Assembly: GCA_005877965.1 (NCBI GenBank)
Contig: VBNP01000008.1
Location: 1-18,220 of the forward strand
Direction of reading: 5' to 3'
Length of the DNA stretch: 18,220 nt
Source of the DNA: Gammaproteobacteria bacterium
GTDB taxonomy: Bacteria > Pseudomonadota > Gammaproteobacteria > Steroidobacterales > Steroidobacteraceae
Part shown: positions 1-6,916 of the stretch, piece by piece
Layout of the letters: every line of letters begins with the position of its first letter
Position numbering within the stretch: position 1 is the first letter of the stretch
Made by a program: the position numbers and the translations under genes
Notes under the pieces: generated by a model
Database searches by the model: none
What the model saw: the letters and a program-made list of their open reading frames with translations, nothing else
Told to the model about the DNA's origin: nothing

Positions 1-30
1 CCGATCCGCATCGCCTCACTCCTGAATGCG

Positions 31-1290
31 TCAGTTTGGCACCCGCCGGATCTGCGCTCCGAGCTGCGCCAGCTTCTCCTCGATCGCCTCGTAGCCGCGA
101 TCGATGTGGTAGATGCGCTCGACGTCGGTGCGTCCCTCGGCGATGAGTCCGGCCAGCACCAGGCTCGCCGAGGCGCGCAGATCGGTCGCCATCACCGGCG
201 CCGCGGTGAGCTTAGCTACGCCGCGAATGATGGCGGTGTTGCCTTCCAGGCGAATCTCCGCTCCCAGGCGGCGCATCTCCAGCATGTGCATGAAGCGGTT
301 CTCGAAGATCGTCTCGGTGATGGTGCCGACGCCGGAGGCCACCGTGTTGAGCGCGGCGAACTGCGCCTGCATATCGGTCGGGAACGCCGGGTACGGCGCG
401 GTGCGCACGTCGACCGCCTTCAAGGCCCGCCCGCGCATGTCCACCTCGACCCAGTTCTCGCCCACACCCACCCTGGCGCCCGCCTCCTCGAGCTTCGCCA
501 GCACCGCATCCAGGTGCTCGGGGCGCGTGCTCTTGATGCGCACGTGGCCGCGGGTGATCGCGCCCGCGACCAGATAGGTGCCGCTCTCGATGCGATCCGG
601 CAGCACCTCGTAGGTCGTGCCGCGCAGCCGTTGCACGCCCTGTACGACGATCTTGTCGGTGCCCGCGCCGCAGATGTCGGCGCCCATCGCGATGAGGAAG
701 TTGGCGAGGTCCACGACCTCGGGTTCGCGCGCGGCGTTCTCGATGATCGTCTCGCCCTCGGCGAGCGTCGCCGCCATCATCAGGTTCTCGGTGCCGGTGA
801 CGGTCACGGTGTCGAGCACCAGCCGCGCCCCCTTCAGGCGTGCGGCGCGGGCGCGGATGTAGCCGCCTTCGATGGTGATATCCGCGCCCATCGCCTGCAG
901 CCCCGCGACGTGGATGTTCACCGGGCGTGCGCCGATCGCGCAGCCCCCGGGCAACGACACGTCGGCGCGCCCGTAACGCGCCACCAGCGGTCCCAGCACC
1001 AGGATGGAGGCGCGCATGGTCTTCACGAGGTCGTAGGGCGCGAAGCACTCACGCACCGTCGAGCCGTCCACCTCGATGCGCATGCGCTCATCCACGGTGA
1101 CGGTTGCGCCCATCCTGCCGAGCAGCTCCACCGTGGTGGTGACGTCCTTCAGGTGCGGCACGTTCGCGACCACCACCGGATCCTCCGCGAGCAGCGCGGC
1201 GGCGAGGATCGGCAGCGTGGCATTCTTGGCGCCGGAGATGCGCACTTCGCCCTCGAGGGGTACGCCCCCCTGGATCTGCAGCTTGTCCAT
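31..1290 (-). CDS. murA: UDP-N-acetylglucosamine 1-carboxyvinyltransferase MurA
   Basis: Cytoplasmic enzyme of the first committed step of peptidoglycan synthesis: it transfers enolpyruvate from PEP to UDP-GlcNAc. The 419-residue protein has the usual family length and aligns from its first residues with E. coli MurA (start MDKLQIQGG, then SGAKNATLPILAAALLAE). The active-site loop SLPGGCAIGARPVNIH carries Cys117, equivalent to E. coli Cys115, the residue alkylated by fosfomycin; a Cys here predicts a fosfomycin-sensitive enzyme. The conserved stretch APYDLVKTMRAS precedes it. The ATG lies 1 nt after the bolA stop codon with only a weak Shine-Dalgarno (AGAG), so translation is probably coupled to bolA in a two-gene operon. 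The protein is complete and ends 30 nt before the window edge. Identity is essentially certain. Confidence 0.98.
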   Translation of the reverse strand: MDKLQIQGGVPLEGEVRISGAKNATLPILAAALLAEDPVVVANVPHLKDVTTTVELLGRMGATVTVDERMRIEVDGSTVRECFAPYDLVKTMRASILVLGPLVARYGRADVSLPGGCAIGARPVNIHVAGLQAMGADITIEGGYIRARAARLKGARLVLDTVTVTGTENLMMAATLAEGETIIENAAREPEVVDLANFLIAMGADICGAGTDKIVVQGVQRLRGTTYEVLPDRIESGTYLVAGAITRGHVRIKSTRPEHLDAVLAKLEEAGARVGVGENWVEVDMRGRALKAVDVRTAPYPAFPTDMQAQFAALNTVASGVGTITETIFENRFMHMLEMRRLGAEIRLEGNTAIIRGVAKLTAAPVMATDLRASASLVLAGLIAEGRTDVERIYHIDRGYEAIEEKLAQLGAQIRRVPN

Positions 1291-1291
1291 G

Positions 1292-1528
1292 TCAGCTCTG
1301 CGCGGACTCTTCGGGCGTCAGTGCCTCGATCGACAGGGCGTGTATCTCACGGCCCATGAGCTCCCCCAGCGTGCGGTACACAAGCTGGTGGCGCGCCACG
1401 CTCCTCAGCTGCGCGAACTCGCGCGCCACGATGTGCGCGGCGAAATGGGTATTGTCATCCGACTGCACGCGCACCCGTGCTCCGGGGAGGCCTGCGCGGA
1501 TCAGCCGCGCGACATCTTCAGGGTTCAT
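1292..1528 (-). CDS. ibaG: BolA family protein, IbaG-like
   Basis: Small protein of 78 residues. Its sequence fits the single BolA fold: acidic N-terminus (MNPEDVARLI), the DNTHFAAHIVA strand region, and the RHQLVYRTLGELM helix followed by EIHALSIEALTP, which matches E. coli IbaG (VYGPL..., IHAVSIKAYTP). BolA/IbaG proteins bind [2Fe-2S] clusters with monothiol glutaredoxins; IbaG is linked to acid stress and iron-sulfur delivery. The conserved His of the RHQ motif is present. I chose the ATG at 1528; an in-frame extension back to 1606 would run through the divergent promoter and encode an unconserved tail. It lies directly upstream of murA, as in E. coli and Pseudomonas, and is divergent from kdsD. 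There is no Shine-Dalgarno before the ATG (CCCGCCC precedes it), but a TAATAT hexamer sits 7 nt upstream. Confidence 0.92.
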   Translation of the reverse strand: MNPEDVARLIRAGLPGARVRVQSDDNTHFAAHIVAREFAQLRSVARHQLVYRTLGELMGREIHALSIEALTPEESAQS

Positions 1529-1577
1529 GGGCGGGATATTACATGGGCCCGCGCCGCGCGCGCCTATAATGAGACGT
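1529..1577. promoter_or_regulatory. Divergent bolA-murA / kdsD promoter region, probably leaderless both ways
   Basis: Only 49 bp separate the two divergent start codons. On the plus strand a perfect TATAAT hexamer (1565-1570) ends 7 nt before the kdsD ATG at 1578, placing +1 at about 1577-1578. On the minus strand TAATAT (1541-1536) ends 7 nt before the bolA ATG at 1528, placing +1 at about 1529. Neither has a good -35 hexamer. bolA has no Shine-Dalgarno and kdsD only a weak GAGA. In such GC-rich DNA two AT-rich hexamers at identical distances from divergent starts are unlikely by chance. The transcription starts themselves are inferred. Confidence 0.6.
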
Positions 1578-2591
1578 ATGGATTCGCACCCGGCCGCCGC
1601 GGCCACCCCTCACCCGATACCCGACGATGAGCAGCTGCTCGCCTCCGCGCGGCGCGCGCTCGCCATCGAGGCGCGCGCGGTCGAGGCGCTCACCGCAAGG
1701 CTCGGGGCCGCGTTCGCGCAGGCCTGCCGCGTGTGCCTCGCCTGCCACGGCCGCGTCGTGGTCACCGGCATGGGCAAATCGGGGCACGTCGCCGGCAAGA
1801 TCGCCGCGACGCTCGCCAGTACCGGCACACCGGCCTTCTTTCTGCACCCCGCGGAAGCCGGACACGGCGACCTTGGCATGATCACCCGCAGCGATGCGGT
1901 GCTGGCGCTGTCCAACTCCGGCGAGACCCCCGAGCTGGTGCTGCTGCTGCCGCACCTGAAGCGCCTCGCCGTGCCGCTCATCGTGATGAGCGGCAAGACC
2001 GATTCGACGCTCGGGCGCGCCGCGAGCGTGACGCTCGATGTCGGCGTGCCGGAGGAAGCCTGCCCGCTGAATCTCGCGCCCACCGCCAGCACCACCGCGA
2101 CTCTCGCCATGGGCGATGCGCTCGCCGTCGCGGTGCTCGAGGCACGCGGCTTCACCCGCCAGGACTTCGCGCGCTCCCACCCCGGCGGCGCGCTCGGCAG
2201 AAAGCTGCTGCTGCACGTCGAGGATCTGATGCGCACCGGCGCGGCCGTCCCGCGCGTCGCCCCTCACGCCCTCTTGAGTGAGGGCCTGATCGAGATGTCG
2301 CGCAAGGGCCTGGGGATGACGGTGGTGGTCGATCGTGACGAGCGCATCCTCGGGGTGTTCACCGACGGGGACCTGCGCCGCGCGCTCGACCGGCAGATGG
2401 ATGTGCACGCCACGGTGATGAGTGCGGTCATGACGGCGCACGCCCGGACCATCGGCCCGCGCGAGCTCGCGGCCGAAGCCGTGCACCTCATGGAGGTGCA
2501 CCGGATCACGGCGCTGCCGGTCAGCGACGCGCACGGCCGCCTGGTCGGCGCGCTGAACGTGCACGATCTGCTGCGCGCCGGCGTCGTGTGA
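1578..2591 (+). CDS. kdsD: D-arabinose 5-phosphate isomerase KdsD
   Basis: Cytoplasmic isomerase converting ribulose 5-phosphate to arabinose 5-phosphate, the first step of Kdo synthesis for the LPS inner core. The 337-residue protein has an N-terminal SIS sugar-isomerase domain (about residues 40-190: GMGKSGHVAGKIAATLASTG, HPAEAGHGDLGM, LSNSGETPE) and two C-terminal CBS motifs (about 215-337), ending HDLLRAGVV exactly like E. coli KdsD. The segment SHPGGALGRKLL is also family-typical. Length is close to the 328 residues of the E. coli enzyme. An alternative ATG at 1569 lies inside the TATAAT promoter hexamer, so 1578 is preferred. It heads the LPS operon; its stop overlaps a GTG that may start kdsC. 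Confidence 0.96.
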   Translation: MDSHPAAAATPHPIPDDEQLLASARRALAIEARAVEALTARLGAAFAQACRVCLACHGRVVVTGMGKSGHVAGKIAATLASTGTPAFFLHPAEAGHGDLGMITRSDAVLALSNSGETPELVLLLPHLKRLAVPLIVMSGKTDSTLGRAASVTLDVGVPEEACPLNLAPTASTTATLAMGDALAVAVLEARGFTRQDFARSHPGGALGRKLLLHVEDLMRTGAAVPRVAPHALLSEGLIEMSRKGLGMTVVVDRDERILGVFTDGDLRRALDRQMDVHATVMSAVMTAHARTIGPRELAAEAVHLMEVHRITALPVSDAHGRLVGALNVHDLLRAGVV

Positions 2592-3103
2592 GGCGTCCGG
2601 CCCCCGCGCACATGCCGACCGCCATCCGCCTGCTGGTGCTGGACGTGGACGGCGTGCTCACCGACGGACGGCTGTACTTCGGCGCGCGCGGGGAGGCGCT
2701 CAAGGTGTTTCACGTGCACGACGGGCACGGCATCGCGCAATTGCATCGCGCCGGGGTGCAGGTCGCGGTGATCTCGGGCAGGCGCTCGCCCATGGTGGCC
2801 GCGCGCTGTCGCGAACTGGGCGTGCGCCACGTGCGCCAGGGAGTGACCGACAAGCTGACCGCCCTGGCGCGCCTGTGCGCGCGCCTGGGTCTTAAGCCCG
2901 CGGCGTGCGCCTGTGTCGGCGATGACCTGCCGGACGTGCCGCTGATGCGCGCAGTCAGGCTCAGCTTCGCGGTCGCAGATGCGCACCGGGAGGTACGGCG
3001 CGCCGCCGATGTCGTGACCCGGCGTCGCGGCGGGCGCGGCGCGGTGCGCGAGGTGTGCGATCACCTGCTCGCGTTGCGGGCGCGCCAGGCGCGGGCGCGA
3101 TGA
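2588..3103 (+). CDS. kdsC: 3-deoxy-D-manno-octulosonate 8-phosphate phosphatase KdsC
   Basis: HAD-superfamily phosphatase that releases phosphate from Kdo 8-phosphate, giving free Kdo for lipid A-core assembly. The N-terminal catalytic motif DVDGVLTDG supplies the nucleophile Asp and the acid/base Asp (residues 19 and 21 from the GTG). Later come ISGRRSP (motif II), a Lys at TDKL and the metal-binding GDDLPDVPLM (motif III/IV). The tail GGRGAVREVCDHLL matches E. coli KdsC. It belongs to the small C0-type subgroup without a cap domain, which forms tetramers. At 171 residues it is slightly shorter than the 188-residue E. coli enzyme, mainly at the N-terminus. The start is uncertain: GTG 2588 overlaps the kdsD stop (GTGA) and fits the coupling seen downstream; ATG 2612 would give 163 residues. 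Neither has a clear Shine-Dalgarno. Confidence 0.93.
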   Translation: MRRPAPAHMPTAIRLLVLDVDGVLTDGRLYFGARGEALKVFHVHDGHGIAQLHRAGVQVAVISGRRSPMVAARCRELGVRHVRQGVTDKLTALARLCARLGLKPAACACVGDDLPDVPLMRAVRLSFAVADAHREVRRAADVVTRRRGGRGAVREVCDHLLALRARQARAR

Positions 3104-3657
3104 TCTATCGGCTGCTCGCGATCCTCGCGCTGGTGGCGCTGATCGTCGGTGTCGTGGTGCTCTCGGGACCGCAGCGCGAGAGCGCAGCGCCCGCGACCGT
3201 CGGGCCGCTGCACGACCCCGGTTATGCGGCCCGCAAGGCGCGCCTCATCCAGACCGGCGCCGACGGACACGCGCTGTACACACTCGACGCCGCGCAGATT
3301 CAACAGCAGCCGAACCAGGGAACGGTGGACCTGCAACAGGTGCAGCTCGGGTTCCGCGACACCAGCGGCACCCAATGGACCGCCCGCGCCGATCGCGGCC
3401 GGCTCACCCAGGAGAGCGGCGTGGTGCAGCTCGAGGGTGGCGTGCGGGTTGCCGGCGCACTGCCGGACAAGGGCGAGCCCGCCGAGATCTCCACCGAGCA
3501 CCTCTCGTTCGACACCCAGTCGCAGATCGTCACGACGCGCGATCCGGTCACGCTGCTCGTGTCGGGACATCAGCTGCACGCACAGGGGCTGATCGCCAGG
3601 TTGAAGGAACGTCACGTGCAGTTAGAATCGGCCGTGCATGGCTCGTTCCTGCCCTAA
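3100..3657 (+). CDS. lptC: LPS export system protein LptC
   Basis: Bitopic inner-membrane protein of the Lpt bridge; it takes LPS from the LptB2FG transporter and passes it to LptA in the periplasm. The 185-residue protein has one N-terminal membrane segment (about residues 3-22, MIYRLLAILALVALIVGVVV) followed by a periplasmic beta-jellyroll with alternating short strands (YTLDAAQIQQ, TVDLQQVQLGFRD, VVQLEGGVRVAG, STEHLSFDTQSQIVTT). The LDTKSQIVTT-like segment is typical of LptC and LptA. Length is close to E. coli LptC (191). The ATG overlaps the kdsC stop in an ATGA junction. Its last 20 nt overlap lptA and hold a promoter-like sequence for that gene. Sequence conservation in this family is low, so the call rests on topology, strand pattern and position. 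Confidence 0.92.
   Translation: MIYRLLAILALVALIVGVVVLSGPQRESAAPATVGPLHDPGYAARKARLIQTGADGHALYTLDAAQIQQQPNQGTVDLQQVQLGFRDTSGTQWTARADRGRLTQESGVVQLEGGVRVAGALPDKGEPAEISTEHLSFDTQSQIVTTRDPVTLLVSGHQLHAQGLIARLKERHVQLESAVHGSFLP
3601..3637 (+). promoter_or_regulatory. Candidate internal promoter for lptA inside lptC
   Basis: TTGAAG at 3601-3606 and TAGAAT at 3623-3628 are 16 bp apart, matching 4 of 6 and 5 of 6 positions of the housekeeping consensus. The expected +1 at about 3635 falls 3 nt before the lptA ATG at 3638, so the transcript would be leaderless or nearly so. There is no Shine-Dalgarno in the 12 nt before the ATG. E. coli also drives lptA from its own promoter, which makes an internal start here plausible, but the prediction rests on sequence only. 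Confidence 0.45.
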
Positions 3658-4309
3658 GCTGATGCTGCTGCTGGCCGCGGGGCTCGCCGGCTCCGCGGCC
3701 GCGGCGCCGACGCCGCCACCGGCGCTGCAGCCCGGCCAGCAGCCGATCAACCTGGACGCGGCCTCCACCGAGGTCGACGGCCGCACGAACACGCTGGTAT
3801 TCAGCGATGTCGTCATCTCGCAGGGAGCTACCCGGGTGCAGGCGGATCGCGCGCACGCCACCGGGCTCAACTTCGCCAACAGCCGGTGGACCTTCGACGG
3901 CAAGGTACGTATCGAGGCGGAGCAGCACGGCAACCTGCGCTCCGACCAGGCGATGGTCGAATTCAGGGACAACCACATTGCGCGCGCCACGGTCACCGGC
4001 ACACCCGCCGAGTTCGAGCAGAGGCGCACCGACTCCGAGCAGATGGCGCGCGGTCACGCCGGTGAGATCGTCTACGACCTGAACGACGGGACCGTGCGGC
4101 TGGCGAACGAGGCCTGGCTGACGGACGGGCAGACCGAGATCTCAGGTCCCCTGCTGGTGTACAACATCCGCGAGCAGCGCGTCCAGGCGGCCGCATCTCC
4201 CGGCACGGACCAGCGTGTGCACATCACCATCGCTCCGCGCGTGAAGCCGCCGCCGCCGGATGCCGGCAAGGGCGATCCTGCCAAACCGCATTCGACCGCG
4301 CAGCCATGA
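3638..4309 (+). CDS. lptA: Periplasmic LPS-binding bridge protein LptA
   Basis: Periplasmic protein that polymerises into the bridge carrying LPS from LptC to LptD/E at the outer membrane. The 223-residue precursor has a Sec signal peptide (basic MARSCPK, hydrophobic LMLLLAAGLAG, likely cleavage after SAAAA near residue 23). It then has an OstA/LptA jellyroll: INLDAASTEVDGRTNTLVFSD, RVQADRAHATG, WTFDGKVRIEAEQ, LRSDQAMVEFRDN, IVYDLNDGTVRLANEAWLTD. It is longer than E. coli LptA (185); the excess is a Pro/Lys-rich tail after about residue 200 (VKPPPPDAGKG...) that looks disordered. It overlaps the end of lptC by 20 nt and its stop overlaps the lptB start (ATGA). Confidence 0.94.
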   Translation: MARSCPKLMLLLAAGLAGSAAAAPTPPPALQPGQQPINLDAASTEVDGRTNTLVFSDVVISQGATRVQADRAHATGLNFANSRWTFDGKVRIEAEQHGNLRSDQAMVEFRDNHIARATVTGTPAEFEQRRTDSEQMARGHAGEIVYDLNDGTVRLANEAWLTDGQTEISGPLLVYNIREQRVQAAASPGTDQRVHITIAPRVKPPPPDAGKGDPAKPHSTAQP

Positions 4310-5031
4310 GTGCGCTGCAGGCTACGGGACTCGCCAAGAGCTACAAGTCCCGTCAGGTCGTGCGCGACCTGTCGCTCGAGCTCGCCCGCGGTGAGGTCGT
4401 GGGACTCCTCGGGCCCAATGGTGCCGGCAAGACCACCGCCTTCTACATGATCGTCGGGCTCGTGCCGTGCGACGCGGGCCGCATTCGCCTGGAGGACACC
4501 GACGTCACGCTGCTGCCGATGCACCGTCGGGCACAGCTCGGCCTCGGCTACCTGCCGCAGGAGGCCTCGGTGTTCCGCAAGCTGACGGTGGAAGACAACG
4601 TGATGGCGATTCTCGAGACCCGCCCGGACCTGGAGCGCGCCGCACGCCAGCAGCGCCTCGAGCAGCTGCTGGAGGAGCTGCGCATCGGCCACGTGCGCAG
4701 GACTCTCGGCTTGGCCCTCTCGGGCGGGGAGCGGCGGCGCGTCGAGATCGCCCGCGCGCTCGCGGCCGAGCCGCGGTTCATGCTCCTGGATGAGCCTTTT
4801 GCGGGCGTGGATCCGCTGTCCGTGCTGGACATCCAGCGCATCATCCGCGAGCTGACGCACCGCGGCATCGGCGTCCTGATCACTGACCATAATGTGCGCG
4901 AGACCCTGGGCGTGTGCGCCCGGGCCTACATCGTCAATCAGGGCACGGTCATTGCTTCCGGGAGTGCCGAAGAAGTCCTTGCCAACCCCCAAGTCCGTGA
5001 GGTGTACTTGGGCGAGTCGTTCCGGCTGTGA
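4306..5031 (+). CDS. lptB: LPS export ABC transporter ATP-binding protein LptB
   Basis: Cytoplasmic ATPase of the LptB2FG complex that extracts LPS from the inner membrane. At 241 residues it has the same length as E. coli LptB. All ABC motifs are intact: Walker A GPNGAGKT (36-43), Q-loop Gln85 in YLPQEASVF, signature LSGGE (138-142) with the family-typical ERRRVEIARAL, Walker B FMLLDEP (158-164, catalytic Glu163), D-loop AGVDP, and switch His195 in LITDHNV. The C-terminus YLGESFRL is characteristic of LptB and helps separate it from branched-chain amino-acid ABC proteins. It is translationally coupled to lptA through ATGA. The partner genes lptF and lptG are not in the window, as is usual. 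Confidence 0.98.
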   Translation: MSALQATGLAKSYKSRQVVRDLSLELARGEVVGLLGPNGAGKTTAFYMIVGLVPCDAGRIRLEDTDVTLLPMHRRAQLGLGYLPQEASVFRKLTVEDNVMAILETRPDLERAARQQRLEQLLEELRIGHVRRTLGLALSGGERRRVEIARALAAEPRFMLLDEPFAGVDPLSVLDIQRIIRELTHRGIGVLITDHNVRETLGVCARAYIVNQGTVIASGSAEEVLANPQVREVYLGESFRL

Positions 5032-5045
5032 GCGCTCTGGATTAC

Positions 5046-5082
5046 TTGAAGCCAAATCCATTGTTTTTCAAATAGTTCCACC
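5046..5082 (+). promoter_or_regulatory. Candidate rpoN promoter in the lptB-rpoN gap
   Basis: The 51-bp gap is strikingly AT-rich compared with everything around it. TTGAAG (5046-5051) and TCAAAT (5068-5073) are 16 bp apart, each matching 4 of 6 consensus positions. The predicted +1 is about 5080, 3 nt before the rpoN ATG, and no Shine-Dalgarno precedes that ATG. The -35 element and spacing are the same as upstream of lptA. Confidence 0.4.
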
Positions 5083-6516
5083 ATGCTGAAACCCTCTCTG
5101 CAGCTGAAGCTGGGTCAACAACTGACCATGACTCCGCAGCTGCAGCAGGCAATCCGGCTCCTGCAGCTGCCGTCGCTCGAGCTCCAGGCGCACATCCGCG
5201 AGCTCCTGGAAACGAACGTGATGCTCGAGCCCGACGAGGCCGAGGGCACCGGCACGTTCGAGGTGGTGGTGACCGCCGCCGAGCAGCCCAAGCCCCCGGA
5301 GCGCGCCGCGGAGAGCACGGTCGAGGTGCTCGAGGAGGGGTGGGGCGATCAGAGCGTGGGGCCTGCCGAAACCCCCTGGAGCGGCGACGAGGACGAGCGC
5401 CAGCAGGAATACGCCGACGAGAGCGGCCAGTCGCTGCAGGATCACCTGCTGTGGCAGCTGGAGCTCGCGAGCCTGGCCCCCCGGGAGCTCGCGGTGGCAC
5501 GCGCCATCGTCGATGCCATCAGCGACGACGGCTATCTCACCGAATCGCTCGCGGAAATCGCGCACACACTGCGGCCGGAGCTCGAGTGCTCGGCGGAGGA
5601 AGTGCACGGCGTGCTCGCCCGGGTACAGGCTCTCGACCCGCCGGGCGTCGGCGCGCGCTCGGTGGCCGAGTGCATCGAGTTGCAGCTGCGGCAGCTGGAC
5701 CCGGCCACGCCCGGCTTCGGCACCGCGCTGCAGATCGCGCGCCAGCACCTCGAGCTGGTCGCGGGGCGCGAGCTGACGCTGCTGCGCCGCGAGCTGCGCG
5801 CCACCGAGGAGGAGCTCGACGCGGCGCTCGCGCTGGTGCGCTCCTGCCATCCGCGCCCCGGGGCGACCGTGAGCGCCGGCAGCGCGCAGTACGTGGTGCC
5901 GGATGTGTTCGTGCGCCGCACCGAGCACGGCTGGGGCGTGGAGATCAACCCGGCGACGCTGCCACGCGTGCGGCTCAATCAGGGCTACGCCAGCCTCATC
6001 GGGCGCAACGCCAGCCACGCGAGCATGCGCGCGCAGCTGCAGGAGGCGCGCTGGCTGCTCAAGAGCCTGGAGATCCGCCACGAAACCCTCATGAAAGTCG
6101 CCCGCTCCATCGTCGAGCGCCAGACGGCGTTCCTCGAGCAGGGCGAGGAGCACATGCGGCCGATGATCCTCAAGGACATCGCCGAAGCGGTCGCGATGCA
6201 CGAGTCGACGGTTTCGCGCGTCACCTCCGGCAAGTACATGCACACACCGCGCGGGGTCTTCGAGCTGCGCTACTTCTTCTCGAGCCAGGTCGAAGGCGCC
6301 GACGGCTCCGGCACCTCCTCCACCGCCATCCGCGCCAAGATCCGCAAGCTCGTCAAGGAAGAGGACGCGGACGCCCCCTTGAGCGACGGGCGCATCGCGG
6401 AACTGCTCTCGGTGGAGGGCATTCCGGTGGCGCGTCGCACGGTCGCCAAGTATCGCGAAGCGATGGGCATCGCGGCCTCGAACGAGCGCCGGCGGGCGGG
6501 ACTGAAACAGATGTAA
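5083..6516 (+). CDS. rpoN: RNA polymerase sigma-54 factor RpoN
   Basis: Alternative sigma factor that recognises -24/-12 promoters and needs AAA+ activators. The 477-residue protein shows the full architecture. Region I is Gln/Leu-rich (MLKPSLQLKLGQQLTMTPQL, about 1-50), where activators act. Region II is acidic and variable (about 50-110, rich in Glu and Asp). Region III is the core-binding domain (LQDHLLWQLELA onward). The DNA-binding helix-turn-helix is around MHESTVSRVTSGKYMHTPRG, and the RpoN box ARRTVAKYRE is at 450-459. Length matches E. coli RpoN (477). It lies between lptB and hpf, the standard gammaproteobacterial position. There is no Shine-Dalgarno; a -10-like hexamer lies 9 nt before the ATG. 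Confidence 0.98.
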   Translation: MLKPSLQLKLGQQLTMTPQLQQAIRLLQLPSLELQAHIRELLETNVMLEPDEAEGTGTFEVVVTAAEQPKPPERAAESTVEVLEEGWGDQSVGPAETPWSGDEDERQQEYADESGQSLQDHLLWQLELASLAPRELAVARAIVDAISDDGYLTESLAEIAHTLRPELECSAEEVHGVLARVQALDPPGVGARSVAECIELQLRQLDPATPGFGTALQIARQHLELVAGRELTLLRRELRATEEELDAALALVRSCHPRPGATVSAGSAQYVVPDVFVRRTEHGWGVEINPATLPRVRLNQGYASLIGRNASHASMRAQLQEARWLLKSLEIRHETLMKVARSIVERQTAFLEQGEEHMRPMILKDIAEAVAMHESTVSRVTSGKYMHTPRGVFELRYFFSSQVEGADGSGTSSTAIRAKIRKLVKEEDADAPLSDGRIAELLSVEGIPVARRTVAKYREAMGIAASNERRRAGLKQM

Positions 6517-6529
6517 CAGGAGACGGACC

Positions 6530-6850
6530 ATGCAGCTCAGCGTCACCGGTCACCACGTCGAAGTCACCCCGTCGTTGCGGGGTTATGTCGAGAAGAAGCT
6601 CGAGCGCATCGGCAGACACTTTGATCAGGTCATCGACGTGCACTGTGTGTTGACGGTAGAGAAGCTGCGACAGAAAGCCGAAGCCACGCTGCACGTGAGC
6701 GGCAGCGCCATCTACGCGGACGCCACCGAAGAAGACATGTACGCCGCCATCGATCTGCTGGCGGACAAGCTGGACCGCTGCATCAAGAAGCACAAGGAAA
6801 AGCGCACCGATCACCATGCCGCCGAGGGGCGCCGCGCGCTGCGGGTGTGA
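6530..6850 (+). CDS. hpf: Ribosome hibernation promoting factor, short form (HPF)
   Basis: Binds the decoding region of the 30S subunit in stationary phase and promotes 100S ribosome dimers together with RMF in gammaproteobacteria. The 106-residue protein is a short HPF without the C-terminal dimerisation domain of long HPFs. Family features include MQLSVTGHHVEVTPSLRGYV, the LEKIGRHFD-like helix (LERIGRHFDQ), ATLHVSGSAIYADATEEDMY and the basic helix DLLADKLDRCIKKHKEK. E. coli HPF has 95 residues; the extra length is a His/Arg-rich tail. A strong AGGAGA (6518-6523) lies 6 nt before the ATG, which is 13 nt after the rpoN stop, so it is probably cotranscribed with rpoN. Confidence 0.96.
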   Translation: MQLSVTGHHVEVTPSLRGYVEKKLERIGRHFDQVIDVHCVLTVEKLRQKAEATLHVSGSAIYADATEEDMYAAIDLLADKLDRCIKKHKEKRTDHHAAEGRRALRV

Positions 6851-6916
6851 GGCCGCACCGGAGGCGCGCGCCCGCGGGACTTGCAGCGGCCGTCCCCGGT
6901 GGATAACCATTGAGGC

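Noticed and set aside
36..54. TGGCAC followed by CTGC, resembling a sigma-54 -24/-12 promoter
   Set aside because: The spacing between the GG and GC dinucleotides is wrong and the site lies inside murA coding sequence.
106..1359. Long plus-strand open frame opposite murA
   Set aside because: It is rich in Arg, His, Ala and Gly with no domain, and murA on the minus strand is certain. Long antisense frames are expected in GC-rich genes; similar ones opposite rpoN, pyk, gap and tkt were left out for the same reason.
6851..6916. Remnant of ptsN between hpf and rapZ
   Set aside because: The 66 bases contain no recognisable PtsN sequence; only weak inverted repeats (GGCCG/CGGCC, CACCGG/CCGGTG) with long loops are visible.
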